Of a DNA stretch of 64,000 bases, positions 52,751 to 60,869 are shown piece by piece. The stretch covers positions 40,634 through 104,633 of the forward strand of contig NZ_LOHS01000107.1 in NCBI RefSeq assembly GCF_001642995.1, given 5' to 3'. This DNA is from Streptomyces jeddahensis. GTDB lineage: Bacteria > Actinomycetota > Actinomycetes > Streptomycetales > Streptomycetaceae. Position 1 is the first letter of the stretch, and every line of letters begins with the position of its first letter. The notes under the pieces are model-generated. The model made no database searches. It saw only the letters and a list, made by a program, of their open reading frames with translations, and had not been told where the DNA came from. The position numbers were made by a program, and so were the translations under genes.

Positions 52751-53965
52751 CTAGTTCGAGGAGACGAGCTTCAGCTCGGGGTGGGCGGTGCCGCCCTCGA
52801 TCGCCGTCGACGAGATGTGCGAGGCGACGCGGTCGTCCACGGGGTCGTTCGCCGGGTCGTCGTGCACGACGATGTGCTCGTACGTCGTGGTGCGCTGGGC
52901 AGGCACCCGCCCGGCCTTGCGGATCAGGTCGATGATCTCGAGCCGGTTGGAGCGGTGCTTGGCGCCGGCCGACGAGACGACGTTCTCCTCGAGCATGATC
53001 GAGCCGAGGTCGTCCGCGCCGTAGTGCAGCGAGAGCTGGCCGATCTCCTTGCCGGTGGTCAGCCACGAGCCCTGGATGTGGGCCACGTTGTCGAGGAAGA
53101 GCCGCGCGATCGCGATCATCCGCAGGTACTCGAAGATGGTGGCCTGCGTGCGGCCCTTCAGGTGGTTGTTCTCGGGCTGGTAGGTGTACGGGATGAAGGC
53201 GCGGAAGCCGCCCGTCCGGTCCTGTACGTCGCGAATCATCCGCAGGTGCTCGATGCGCTCTGCGTTGGTCTCGCCCGTACCCATGAGCATCGTCGTCGTG
53301 GACTCGACACCCAGCCCGTGCGCGATCTCCATGATCTCCAGCCACCGCTCGCCGGACTCCTTGAGCGGCGCGATCGCCTTGCGGGGCCGCTCGGGCAGCA
53401 GCTCGGCGCCCGCGCCCGCGAAGGAGTCGAGACCGGCAGCGTGGATACGGCGGATGGCCTCCTCGACCGACATCCCCGAGATCCGGGCCATGTGCTCGAC
53501 CTCGGACGCGCCCAGCGAGTGGATGACCAGCTGCGGGAACTCCCGCTTGATGGCGGCGAAGTGCTTCTCGTAGTACTCGACGCCGTAGTCCGGGTGGTGC
53601 CCGCCCTGGAACATGATCTGCGTACCGCCGAGCTCGACGGTCTCGGCGCAGCGCCGCAGGATGTCGTCGAGGTCGCGCGTCCAGCCCTTGGCCGTGTCCT
53701 TCGGCGGGGCGTAGAAGGCACAGAACTTGCACGCCGTGACGCACACGTTGGTGTAGTTGATATTGCGCTCGATGATGTACGTCGCGATGTGCTCGGTGCC
53801 CGCGTACCGCCGGCGGCGGACGGCGTCGGCGGCCGCGCCCAGAGCGTGCAGCGGCGCGTCGCGGTAGAGGACGAGCGCCTCCTCAGGAGTGATCCGCCCG
53901 CCTGAGGCAGCACGGTCGAGGACGGCTGTGACATCAATGGAGGTGAGGTCGGCCTTCTCGGTCAC
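52751..53965 (-). CDS. mqnC: Cyclic dehypoxanthinyl futalosine synthase
   Basis: A 404-residue radical-SAM enzyme of the futalosine menaquinone pathway, converting dehypoxanthine futalosine to its cyclic form. The CxxxCxxC motif is CVTACKFC (Cys75, Cys79, Cys82), with FMFQGGHHPDYGVEYYEKHF-type block (IMFQGGHHPDYGVEYYEKHF), ESTTTMLMGTGETNAERIEH and YTYQPENNHLKG conserved in the MqnC/MqnE group. Length and the TYTNVC-type context favour MqnC over MqnE. Needs a 4Fe-4S cluster and SAM. Confidence 0.92.
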   Translation of the reverse strand: MTEKADLTSIDVTAVLDRAASGGRITPEEALVLYRDAPLHALGAAADAVRRRRYAGTEHIATYIIERNINYTNVCVTACKFCAFYAPPKDTAKGWTRDLDDILRRCAETVELGGTQIMFQGGHHPDYGVEYYEKHFAAIKREFPQLVIHSLGASEVEHMARISGMSVEEAIRRIHAAGLDSFAGAGAELLPERPRKAIAPLKESGERWLEIMEIAHGLGVESTTTMLMGTGETNAERIEHLRMIRDVQDRTGGFRAFIPYTYQPENNHLKGRTQATIFEYLRMIAIARLFLDNVAHIQGSWLTTGKEIGQLSLHYGADDLGSIMLEENVVSSAGAKHRSNRLEIIDLIRKAGRVPAQRTTTYEHIVVHDDPANDPVDDRVASHISSTAIEGGTAHPELKLVSSN

Positions 53966-54132
53966 CGGGCTCCCCTTCGCGGAGTTGAGGCCTCTGGGGC
54001 TCTGACGGACCGATCCAGCCTACGCCAGCGCCTTCCGGCGACTGACGTCAGGCCAGCTACGGCCGCATGTCCGCCGCGACGACCCGCCGACCGCACCTCC
54101 CCGGGGCACAACCGGCCCCCTGCATGCTGAAC

Positions 54133-55044
54133 CTACGGCTGCAGCAGCTCCACCCGTACGTCCGCCGGGAAGCCCGTCGTCGGCCCGACCCGGCGGGCGA
54201 ACTCCGAGACTCCCTTCAGCTGGGCATCGCCGAGGCGGAAGTCGAGCGTCGTGAAGTAGCGCTCCAGCACGCTCTCGTCGAAGACCTCCCAGCGGGCCGC
54301 CTGCTCGGCGACCTTGGTGACCTCCTCCAGCGACAGATCGCGGGAGGCCAGGAAGGCCTCGTGGACCTTGCTCACGATGACGGGCTCGCGCTCCAGGTAG
54401 TCGCGGCGGGCCGCCCATACGGCGAAGACGAACGGCAGGCCCGTCCACTCCTTCCACAGGGCGCCCAGATCGTGCACCTCCAGGCCCAGGCGCGGCGCGT
54501 CGTGCAGGTTGGCGCGCAGCGCCGCGTCCCCGATCAGGACCGCGGCCTCCGCCTCCTGCATCATCACGCCGAGGTCGGGCGGGCACGTGTAGTAGTCCGG
54601 CTGCACGCCGTAGCGCTCGGCCAGCAGGAGCTGGGCGAGGCGCACGGACGTACGCGAGGTCGAGCCGAGGGCGACGCGGGCGCCGTCGAGCTGCTCGAGC
54701 GGGACCTGCGAGACGATCACGCAGGACATGACGGGACCGTCGCAGCCGACCGCGATATCGGGGAAGGCGACGAGCCGGTCGGCGTTCCGGAGGAATTCGA
54801 CGAGGGTGATGGGCCCGATGTCGAGATCGCCCTGCACCAGTCGCTCGCTGAGCTTTTCGGGGGTGTCCTTGGTGAGCTCGAAGTCGAGGAGCGTTCCGGT
54901 CCGCGCAAGCCCCCAGTACAGGGGGAGGCAGTTCAGGAACTGGATGTGGCCGACGCGCGGCCGGGAGCGACGAGGGCCGGGGCTGACGCCCGGCCCGGTG
55001 AGTGAGCCCTGCGAGTCCTGCGATTCCGCGTCTGAGTTGTCCAC
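54133..55044 (-). CDS. mqnA: Chorismate dehydratase (menaquinone biosynthesis MqnA)
   Basis: A 303-residue protein of periplasmic-binding-protein-like fold, VGHIQFLNCLPLYWGLARTG at the start of the core, GSTSRTSVRLAQLLLAERYG and PPDLGVMMQEAEAAVLIGDA conserved, and WKEWTGLPFVFAVWAARRDY typical of MqnA/MqnD. It dehydrates chorismate to 3-enolpyruvylbenzoate, the first step of the futalosine route. First 30 residues are Ser/Pro-rich and variable. Same strand as mqnC, 168 bases upstream of it. MqnB, MqnD and MqnE are not in this window. Confidence 0.9.
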   Translation of the reverse strand: MDNSDAESQDSQGSLTGPGVSPGPRRSRPRVGHIQFLNCLPLYWGLARTGTLLDFELTKDTPEKLSERLVQGDLDIGPITLVEFLRNADRLVAFPDIAVGCDGPVMSCVIVSQVPLEQLDGARVALGSTSRTSVRLAQLLLAERYGVQPDYYTCPPDLGVMMQEAEAAVLIGDAALRANLHDAPRLGLEVHDLGALWKEWTGLPFVFAVWAARRDYLEREPVIVSKVHEAFLASRDLSLEEVTKVAEQAARWEVFDESVLERYFTTLDFRLGDAQLKGVSEFARRVGPTTGFPADVRVELLQP

Positions 55045-55338
55045 ATCGCGAGACTAGACCCATGGGGTACGGTGCAGGACGCGGGGTCCCCCATCTCCCA
55101 CTTTCCGGGAGCGACGTCAACCTTATTTGCATCACTCAAACATTTGGGTGACGTGATCTTGCCCACTATCGTTTTCGGTGACTTGCGTGCTACGCTCGCC
55201 GCAAGTTGCAGTTTGGTTTCCCTTGCAGTACAGAGCCTGCGGAGCATGTGACCGCGGGCTCTCGTCGTATTCAGACTTTTGCATTGTTTAACAAGGCAGG
55301 TTCTGGAGCAGGGCAACCCTTTGGCCCAAGGAGGGCTT
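55045..55338. promoter_or_regulatory. Divergent mqnA/cold-shock control region
   Basis: Holds an imperfect palindrome at 55132-55151 (TCACTCAAA, CA, TTTGGGTGA, one mismatch) in AT-rich sequence, followed rightward by a likely promoter and the long untranslated leader of the cold-shock gene. In the leader, AGAGCCTGCGG (55232-55242) pairs with CCGCGGGCTCT (55252-55262; one G-U), loop AGCATGTGA. A strong AAGGAGGG ribosome site (55328-55335) precedes the ATG at 55339. The leader is long enough for temperature-dependent folding, as in other cold-shock genes. Confidence 0.6.
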
Positions 55339-55542
55339 ATGGCTACCGGAACCGTTAAGTGGTTCAACGCCGAAAAGGGCTTTGGCTTCATCGCCCAGGA
55401 AGGCGGGGGCCCCGACGTCTTCGTCCACTACTCCGCGATCAACGCGTCCGGGTTCCGTTCCCTCGAGGAGAACCAGGCCGTGAGCTTCGACGTCACGCAG
55501 GGTCCCAAGGGCCCGCAGGCGGAGAACGTCACCCCGATGTAA
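55339..55542 (+). CDS. Cold-shock domain protein (CspA family)
   Basis: A 67-residue nucleic-acid chaperone. MATGTVKWFNAEKGFGFIAQ contains RNP1 (KGFGFI), and DVFVHYSAI is RNP2. It binds single-stranded RNA/DNA and prevents misfolding of RNA at low temperature or in growth. Strong ribosome site and a structured leader upstream; terminator downstream at 55601-55633. Codon use and high initiation signal suggest high expression. Divergent from mqnA. Confidence 0.97.
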   Translation: MATGTVKWFNAEKGFGFIAQEGGGPDVFVHYSAINASGFRSLEENQAVSFDVTQGPKGPQAENVTPM

Positions 55543-55600
55543 TCGGGGTCCCGAGGACACTCGGGATCTGACCTGATCCGGAACCGGATAGCAGTACCCA

Positions 55601-55633
55601 AGGAGCCCAGCGCCCACCCGGCGCAGGGCTCCT
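55601..55633 (+). terminator. Rho-independent terminator of the cold-shock gene
   Basis: AGGAGCCC (55601-55608) pairs with GGGCTCCT (55626-55633); after an A-A mismatch the stem continues with GCGCC/GGCGC around the loop CACCC. It is followed by GCCTTTT. A smaller TCCCGAG/CTCGGGA hairpin (55549-55566) lies right after the stop codon. Confidence 0.88.
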
Positions 55634-55636
55634 GCC

Positions 55637-55800
55637 TTTTCTCCGGCCACGGCCCGCGACTTCTCCGGCCACTGCGGACCCGCGACGGCCCATTTCCCGC
55701 CCGCCGGCTCCATTTCCCGCCCGTCGGCCTTCTCCTCCGTCGGCGGCCCTCTCCTCCGTCGGCGTCCTTTTCTCCATGGCCCGCCACTTTCCCGGCCACC
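55637..55800. repeat. Three sets of paired ~20-base repeats after the cold-shock gene
   Basis: Consecutive near-duplicates occur: TTCTCCGGCCAC... (twice, from about 55637 and 55660), ATTTCCCGCCCG(C/T)CGGC (twice, from about 55690 and 55711), and TCTCCTCCGTCGGCG (twice, from about 55730 and 55750), followed by another TTTTCTCC. No gene here. It looks like a slippage-prone or small-repeat region, or possibly a degenerate binding-site array; no function evident. The rest of the gap to 56047 holds no clear gene. Confidence 0.6.
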
Positions 55801-56047
55801 CGGGCACGCATTGTTCACCGCAGATTCACGGAGCGTTTGCGATCACTCACGCGTCATCGCCCATACGTACGCCCGCCACCCACGCGTACGCGGCCAGCCG
55901 TGGGTTTTCGCACTCACGCGCCTACGGGCGGCCATACCCCGCAGCCGATTCCGGGTCGTGGCACGTGCGCCGCATGGATGACGGCCCTACGTGTGCTGTG
56001 CACGACGAGCATGCAACCGGCGCGGGGCCGGACCGACCGGTCCACCG

Positions 56048-57955
56048 TCAGCCCCGCGGCTTGGCGTACAGCTCCTCGATCTCGTCGCCGAAGTCCCGTG
56101 CGATCACTTCCCGGCGCAGCTTCAGTGACGGAGTCAGATGCCCCGCCTCCTCCGTGAAGTCCACCGGGAGGACGGTGAAGCGGCGGATGGACTCGGCGCG
56201 GGAGACCAGCTTGTTGGCCTCGTCGACCGCGCGCTGGAGCGTCTCGAGCAGTTCGGGATCGTTCACCAGCTCGGCGGCCGTCAGGTGCTCCTTCCGCTTC
56301 ATACGGCACCAGTGGGCGATGCCGTCCGGTTCGAGGGTGATCAGGGCGGTGATGTACGGGCGGTTGTCGCCGACGACCATGCACTGGCCGACGAGCGGAT
56401 GTGCGCGGAGCCAGTCCTCCAGTGGGGCCGGGGCGACGTTCTTGCCGCCGGTGGTGATGAGGATGTCCTTCTTACGGCCGGTGATGGTGAGGTAGCCGTC
56501 GGCGTCCAGGTTCCCGATGTCGCCGGTCGGGAACCAGCCGTCCGTGCTCGCGGGTGTCACCCCGCCCGCCTGCGGGTCCCAGTAGCCGCGGAACAGCTGA
56601 CCGCCGCGGAGCATGACCTCGCCGTCCGCCGCGATGCGCACCTTCGTGCCGGGCAGAGGCCAGCCCACCGTGCCGAGGCGGGGTTTGAGCGGCGGGGTGA
56701 CCGTCGCGGCGGCGGTGGTCTCCGTCAGGCCGTAGCCCTCGAAGACCTGGACGCCCGCGCCCGCGTAGAAGGCCGCGAGCCGGCGGCCGAGCGGGGAGCC
56801 GCCGCAGATCGCATACCGGACCTTGCCGCCGAGCGCCGCGCGGATCCGCCGGTACACGAGCGGGTCGTACAGCGCGCGTGCCGCCCGCAGAGCGCGGCTC
56901 GGGCCCGGACCGGTGCCGTGCTGCTGGGCCTCGACCGCCTCGCCGTACCGCCGTGCGATGTTCGCCGCGCGGTCGAAGGAGGCGGCGCGCCCCATCTTCT
57001 CGGCGGTGGCGCGGCCCGTGTTGAAGACCTTCTCCAGGACGTACGGGATGGCGAGCAGGAACGTCGGGCGGAAACCGGCGAGGTCCGCGAGCAGGTCCTC
57101 GGTCTGGATGCTGGGCGCGTGGCCGAGGCGTACGCGTGCCCGCAGGCAGCCGATGGCGACCATGCGGCCGAAGACATGGGACAGCGGGAGGAAGAGCAGC
57201 GTGGACGCCGGATCCTTGCTGATGGACTTGAAGACGGGGTGCAGCAGTTCGATGGCGTTGTCGACCTCGGCGAAGAAGTTGCCGTGGGTCAGGGCGCAGC
57301 CCTTGGGGCGGCCGGTGGTGCCGGAGGTGTAGATGAGGGTGGCGAGGGAGTCGGGGCCGAGCATGCCGCGCCGTACGGTGATCTCCTCGTCCGGCACATC
57401 GCGGCCGAGCTCCGCGAGGTGCTGAACGTGCCCCTTCTCGAAGGTCCACACGTGCCGCAGATCCGGCAGCCGGTCGCGCTCCGGGCCGAGCGCCGCGGCC
57501 TGCGCCGCGGTCTCGACGGCCAGTGCGACGGCTCCGGAATCCTGCAGGATCCAGCGCGTCTGGAAGGCGGACGAGGTCGGATACACCGGCACGGTGACCA
57601 GCCCCGCGGCCCACGCTGCGAAGTCCAGCAGCGTCCACTCGTACGTCGTACGGGCCATGATCGCGAGCCGGTCGCCGGGCATCAGGCCCTCCGCGATCAG
57701 CCCCTTGGCGACGGCGAGGACCTCCTCCGCGAAGGCCGCGGCGGTCACGTCCGTCCACCGGCCGTCCTGCCCCTTCCGGCTGAGGACGGCTTCGGCAGGG
57801 GCCTGCTGGGCGTTGTCGAAGGGGATGTCCGCCAGCGATCCGTGGGTGACGGGCGGCGCGAGCGCGGGTACGGACGCCTCACGGACGACGCCGTTCAGCT
57901 GCCTGATCTCGGGCGGGATGAGCGGGGGCGGGCTGGTGGTCTCACGGCGTGACAC
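56048..57955 (-). CDS. Long-chain fatty-acid-CoA ligase (AMP-forming, FadD type)
   Basis: A 635-residue acyl-adenylate/CoA ligase. P-loop LIYTSGTTGRPKG, FEGYGLTETTAAATV (A5), GDIGNLDADGYLTITGRKKD (A7/A8, hinge) and ITTGGKNVAPAPLE with the catalytic Lys near the C terminus (TPSLKLRR) are all present. Activates long-chain fatty acids to CoA thioesters in the cytosol. GTG 57955 has AAGGAG upstream. Same strand as the thiolase 48 bases upstream of it, so probably one operon supplying acyl-CoA to beta-oxidation. Confidence 0.9.
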   Translation of the reverse strand: MSRRETTSPPPLIPPEIRQLNGVVREASVPALAPPVTHGSLADIPFDNAQQAPAEAVLSRKGQDGRWTDVTAAAFAEEVLAVAKGLIAEGLMPGDRLAIMARTTYEWTLLDFAAWAAGLVTVPVYPTSSAFQTRWILQDSGAVALAVETAAQAAALGPERDRLPDLRHVWTFEKGHVQHLAELGRDVPDEEITVRRGMLGPDSLATLIYTSGTTGRPKGCALTHGNFFAEVDNAIELLHPVFKSISKDPASTLLFLPLSHVFGRMVAIGCLRARVRLGHAPSIQTEDLLADLAGFRPTFLLAIPYVLEKVFNTGRATAEKMGRAASFDRAANIARRYGEAVEAQQHGTGPGPSRALRAARALYDPLVYRRIRAALGGKVRYAICGGSPLGRRLAAFYAGAGVQVFEGYGLTETTAAATVTPPLKPRLGTVGWPLPGTKVRIAADGEVMLRGGQLFRGYWDPQAGGVTPASTDGWFPTGDIGNLDADGYLTITGRKKDILITTGGKNVAPAPLEDWLRAHPLVGQCMVVGDNRPYITALITLEPDGIAHWCRMKRKEHLTAAELVNDPELLETLQRAVDEANKLVSRAESIRRFTVLPVDFTEEAGHLTPSLKLRREVIARDFGDEIEELYAKPRG

Positions 57956-58003
57956 AGGGCGGCTCCTTGTCGTTGCCCGGAGGTACGGACGTTCGGGGAC
58001 GGG

Positions 58004-59338
58004 TCAGGTGCGTTCGAGGATCGCGGTCACTCCTTGGCCGCCGGCCGCGCAGACGGAGATCAGCCCGCGTCCCGGCCCGTCGCGCTCGGCGAGCAGCTTG
58101 GCCAGGGTCGCCACGATGCGCGCCCCGGTCGCCGCGAAGGGATGCCCGGTCGCAAGGGACGAACCGGCCACGTTGAGGTTCGCCCGGTCCACCGGGGCGA
58201 GCCCGCGCTTCTCCCAGGCGGCCAGCGTCGCCAGCACCTGCGAGGCGAACGCCTCGTGGATCTCGACCAGGTCGAAGTCGTCGAGACCGAGACCGGCCCG
58301 CTCCAGCATCCGCGGCACGGCGTACGCGGGCGCCATCAGCAGCCCGTCCTCTCCCCCGCGGACGTCGCCACCGTCTCCGGCGAAGTCGACGGCCGCGGTC
58401 TCGTACGCGGTGAGGTACGCCAGCGGCTCGAACCCGTGCTCACGGGCCCACTCCTCGCTCGCGAGGAGCACGGTCGCGGCGCCGTCCGTCAGCGGGGTCG
58501 AATTCCCGGCGGTCATGGTCGGGTTCGGGTCCTTCGTCCCGAACACCGGCTTCAGAGCGGCGAGTTTCCCGACGGTGGTGCCGGGGCGGAGGTTCTGGTC
58601 GCGGGCGAGGCCCCGGAACGGTACGACGAGGTCGTCCAGCAAGCCCCTCTCGTACGCGGCGGCCAACCGCTGGTGACTCGCCACGGCGAGCTCGTCCTGC
58701 TCCTCGCGCGTGATGCCCCACGTGCGTGCCGTCACGGCCGCGTGCTCGCCCATCGACAGACCCGTGCGCGGCTCGGCGTTGCGCGGGATCTCGGGGACGA
58801 GGTGCCGGGGCCGGATGCGGGCGAGCGCCTTCAGCCGCGCCCCCGCCGACCTGGCCCGCCGGGCCTCCAGAAGGATCCGGCGCAGCTCGTCGTTGACGCC
58901 GAGCGGCGCGTCGCTCGCGGTGTCCGCGCCACCGGCGACCGCCGATTCGAGCTGCCCGAGCGCGATCTTGTTGGCGGCCGCGATGACGGCCTGAAGCCCG
59001 GTGCCGCAGGCCTGCTGGATGTCGTACGCGGGGGTGCGCGGGTCGAGCCGCGATGCGAGCACGGTCTCGCGGGCCAGGTTGAAGTCGCGGCTGTGTTTGA
59101 GGACGGCGCCGACGACGAACTCGCCTACGGCGCCCGGCTGGTCGAGCCCGAAGCGGTCGGCCAGCCCGTCGAGCGCGGCGGTGAGCATCTCCTGGTTGGA
59201 GGCCGTGGCGTAGGGGCCGTCGGAGCGTGCGAAGGGGATGCGGCTGCCGCCGATGACCGCGACGCGTCGCGGCGTCGGCGGGAGCTGCGCACCCGCGCTG
59301 CGGGGACGTGCGGGATGCGGGGGACCTGCGGGACTCAT
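58004..59338 (-). CDS. Acetyl-CoA acyltransferase (thiolase, FadA-like)
   Basis: A 444-residue thiolase. QQACGTGLQAV carries the acylated Cys, DLVEIHEAFASQ and GSSLATGHPFAATGAR the catalytic His residues, and SVCAAGGQGVT the second Cys. It cleaves 3-ketoacyl-CoA in fatty-acid degradation or condenses acetyl-CoA. ATG 59338 is taken; GTG 59350 is a possible longer start. Shares a short divergent region with the FabG4-type gene that holds two AGTAA-TTAC(T) sites. The same three activities (thiolase, FabG4, MaoC hydratase) sit together in mycobacteria. Confidence 0.9.
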   Translation of the reverse strand: MSPAGPPHPARPRSAGAQLPPTPRRVAVIGGSRIPFARSDGPYATASNQEMLTAALDGLADRFGLDQPGAVGEFVVGAVLKHSRDFNLARETVLASRLDPRTPAYDIQQACGTGLQAVIAAANKIALGQLESAVAGGADTASDAPLGVNDELRRILLEARRARSAGARLKALARIRPRHLVPEIPRNAEPRTGLSMGEHAAVTARTWGITREEQDELAVASHQRLAAAYERGLLDDLVVPFRGLARDQNLRPGTTVGKLAALKPVFGTKDPNPTMTAGNSTPLTDGAATVLLASEEWAREHGFEPLAYLTAYETAAVDFAGDGGDVRGGEDGLLMAPAYAVPRMLERAGLGLDDFDLVEIHEAFASQVLATLAAWEKRGLAPVDRANLNVAGSSLATGHPFAATGARIVATLAKLLAERDGPGRGLISVCAAGGQGVTAILERT

Positions 59339-59360
59339 CTCGACCGGCACCTGACTCTTA

Positions 59361-59388
59361 AGTAACCTTACTCTGAAGTAAATTTACG
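59361..59388. promoter_or_regulatory. Two tandem palindromic operators between thiolase and FabG4 genes
   Basis: AGTAACCTTACT (59361-59372) and AGTAAATTTACG (59377-59388) are both AGTAA-N2-TTAC(T/G) palindromes, centres 16 bases apart. They occupy most of the 71-base gap between the divergent start codons (59338 and 59410) in sharply AT-rich sequence. Spacing of about 1.5 helical turns and the nearby TetR gene (61802-62494) suggest TetR-type binding; which protein binds is inferred. Confidence 0.65.
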
Positions 59389-59409
59389 ATGCCGCTGGGA
59401 GTTTGGACA

Positions 59410-60822
59410 ATGGCCGACCGCTACCTGCAGTTCTCCCGTACCGCTCCCGGCCGTTTTCTCGCCCGGCGCCTCGGCCTGCCCCAGCCCGCGGAGCTGCACC
59501 GCTGGTCGGCGGAACGCCCCGCGCTGGAGGGGCCGTTGCTGCATCTCACGGCGGGGGTCTCGCGGCTCGGGGGCTCGGCGGGGTCGGCGGGCTCGGTCGG
59601 GTCGGCGGGCTCGCTCGGCGAGGTGCTGGCCCGGACCGGTCTGGAGGTCCGGGCGGCTGCCGACCGTCCCGCCGCGGTCGTGCTGGACGCCACGGGTGTC
59701 GCCGACGTCGAGGCCCTCGCCGAGGTGCATGCGGCGCTGCACCCCGTGGTGCGCTCGGTCGCCGACAGCGGACGGGTCGTGGTGCTCGGGGCTCCACTGG
59801 ACCCGGCCGACCACCACCAGGCCGCCGTCCAGCAGGGACTCGAGGGCTTCGTACGGTCCCTCGGCAAGGAGATGGGGCGGGGGCGGACGGTTTCGCTGGT
59901 ACGGATCGCCTCGGACGCCGGGGCAGGGGGCGGGGCCGCGGCCGCGGCCGCCGAGTCAACGCTGCGATTCCTGCTCTCCCCCAAGTCCGCCTTCGTGAGC
60001 GGTCAGGTGATCGAGGTGGGCGGTGGTGAGGTGTCGGCGCCGGAGGACTCGGAGCGACCGGAGGACTGGGGGCGGCCGGAGGACTGGGAGCGGCCCCTCG
60101 CCGGGCGTACCGCCCTTGTGACCGGCGCCGCGCGCGGGATCGGAGAGGCGGTCGCCGAGACGCTGGCGCGGGACGGGGCGCGGGTCGTCTGCCTCGACGT
60201 CCCCGCCGCACAGAGCGACCTGGTGAAGGTCGCGGACCGGCTCGGCGGGAGCGCGCTGCCCCTCGACATCACCGCGGACGACGCGGGCGAGCGGATCGCG
60301 GCCGCGCTGCCCGACGGACTCGACGTCCTCGTCCACAACGCCGGGATCACCCGCGACCGCAAGCTGGCCAACATGCCTGCCGAGCAATGGAGTTCGGTCC
60401 TGGACGTCAACCTGGCGAGCGTGCTGCGTACGACGGACTCGCTGCTGAAAGCCGGGACGCTGCGGACGGGCGGACGGATCGTCGCGACCGCGTCCATCGC
60501 CGGGCTCGCAGGCAACGTCGGCCAGACCAACTACGCCGCGAGCAAGGCCGGCATCGTGGGCCTGGTGCGGGCGCTGGCGCCGCGGGCGGCCGCCGAGCAC
60601 GGGGTGACGGTCAACGCCGTGGCGCCCGGGTTCATCGAGACGCGGATGACGGCCGCGGTTCCGCTGTTCATCCGGGAGGCGGGGCGGCGGATGAACTCCC
60701 TTGCGCAGGGCGGGCTTCCCGTCGATGTCGCCGAGACGACGGCGTGGTTCGCGAACCCCGGGTCCGGGGGTGTGAACGGGCAGGTGGTGCGGGTGTGCGG
60801 GCAGAGCCTGCTGGGGGCGTAG
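59410..60822 (+). CDS. FabG4-type 3-oxoacyl-ACP/CoA reductase
   Basis: A 470-residue protein longer than normal FabG (about 245), with an extra N-terminal Rossmann-like domain (residues 1-200, no intact dinucleotide motif) before the catalytic SDR domain: VTGAARGIGEAVAETLARDG, HNAGITRDRKLANM, ATASIAGLAGNVGQTNYAAS (Ser, Tyr) and SKAGIVGLV (Lys). This double-domain form is the high-molecular-weight FabG (FabG4). It reduces 3-ketoacyl thioesters with NAD(P)H. ATG 59410 is chosen because GGGAG is eight bases upstream. The inter-domain linker contains three 18-base repeats (60043-60096) encoding EDxxRP units. Confidence 0.88.
   Translation: MADRYLQFSRTAPGRFLARRLGLPQPAELHRWSAERPALEGPLLHLTAGVSRLGGSAGSAGSVGSAGSLGEVLARTGLEVRAAADRPAAVVLDATGVADVEALAEVHAALHPVVRSVADSGRVVVLGAPLDPADHHQAAVQQGLEGFVRSLGKEMGRGRTVSLVRIASDAGAGGGAAAAAAESTLRFLLSPKSAFVSGQVIEVGGGEVSAPEDSERPEDWGRPEDWERPLAGRTALVTGAARGIGEAVAETLARDGARVVCLDVPAAQSDLVKVADRLGGSALPLDITADDAGERIAAALPDGLDVLVHNAGITRDRKLANMPAEQWSSVLDVNLASVLRTTDSLLKAGTLRTGGRIVATASIAGLAGNVGQTNYAASKAGIVGLVRALAPRAAAEHGVTVNAVAPGFIETRMTAAVPLFIREAGRRMNSLAQGGLPVDVAETTAWFANPGSGGVNGQVVRVCGQSLLGA
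60043..60096. repeat. Three 18-base tandem repeats in the FabG4 linker
   Basis: GAGGACTCGGAGCGACCG (60043-60060), GAGGACTGGGGGCGGCCG (60061-60078) and GAGGACTGGGAGCGGCCC (60079-60096) are near-identical, in frame, encoding EDSERP, EDWGRP, EDWERP between the two domains of the reductase. Confidence 0.88.
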
Positions 60823-60869
60823 GGCCCCGGACGACGACTGCCGCGCAACAAATCAAGGAGACCAACGAC

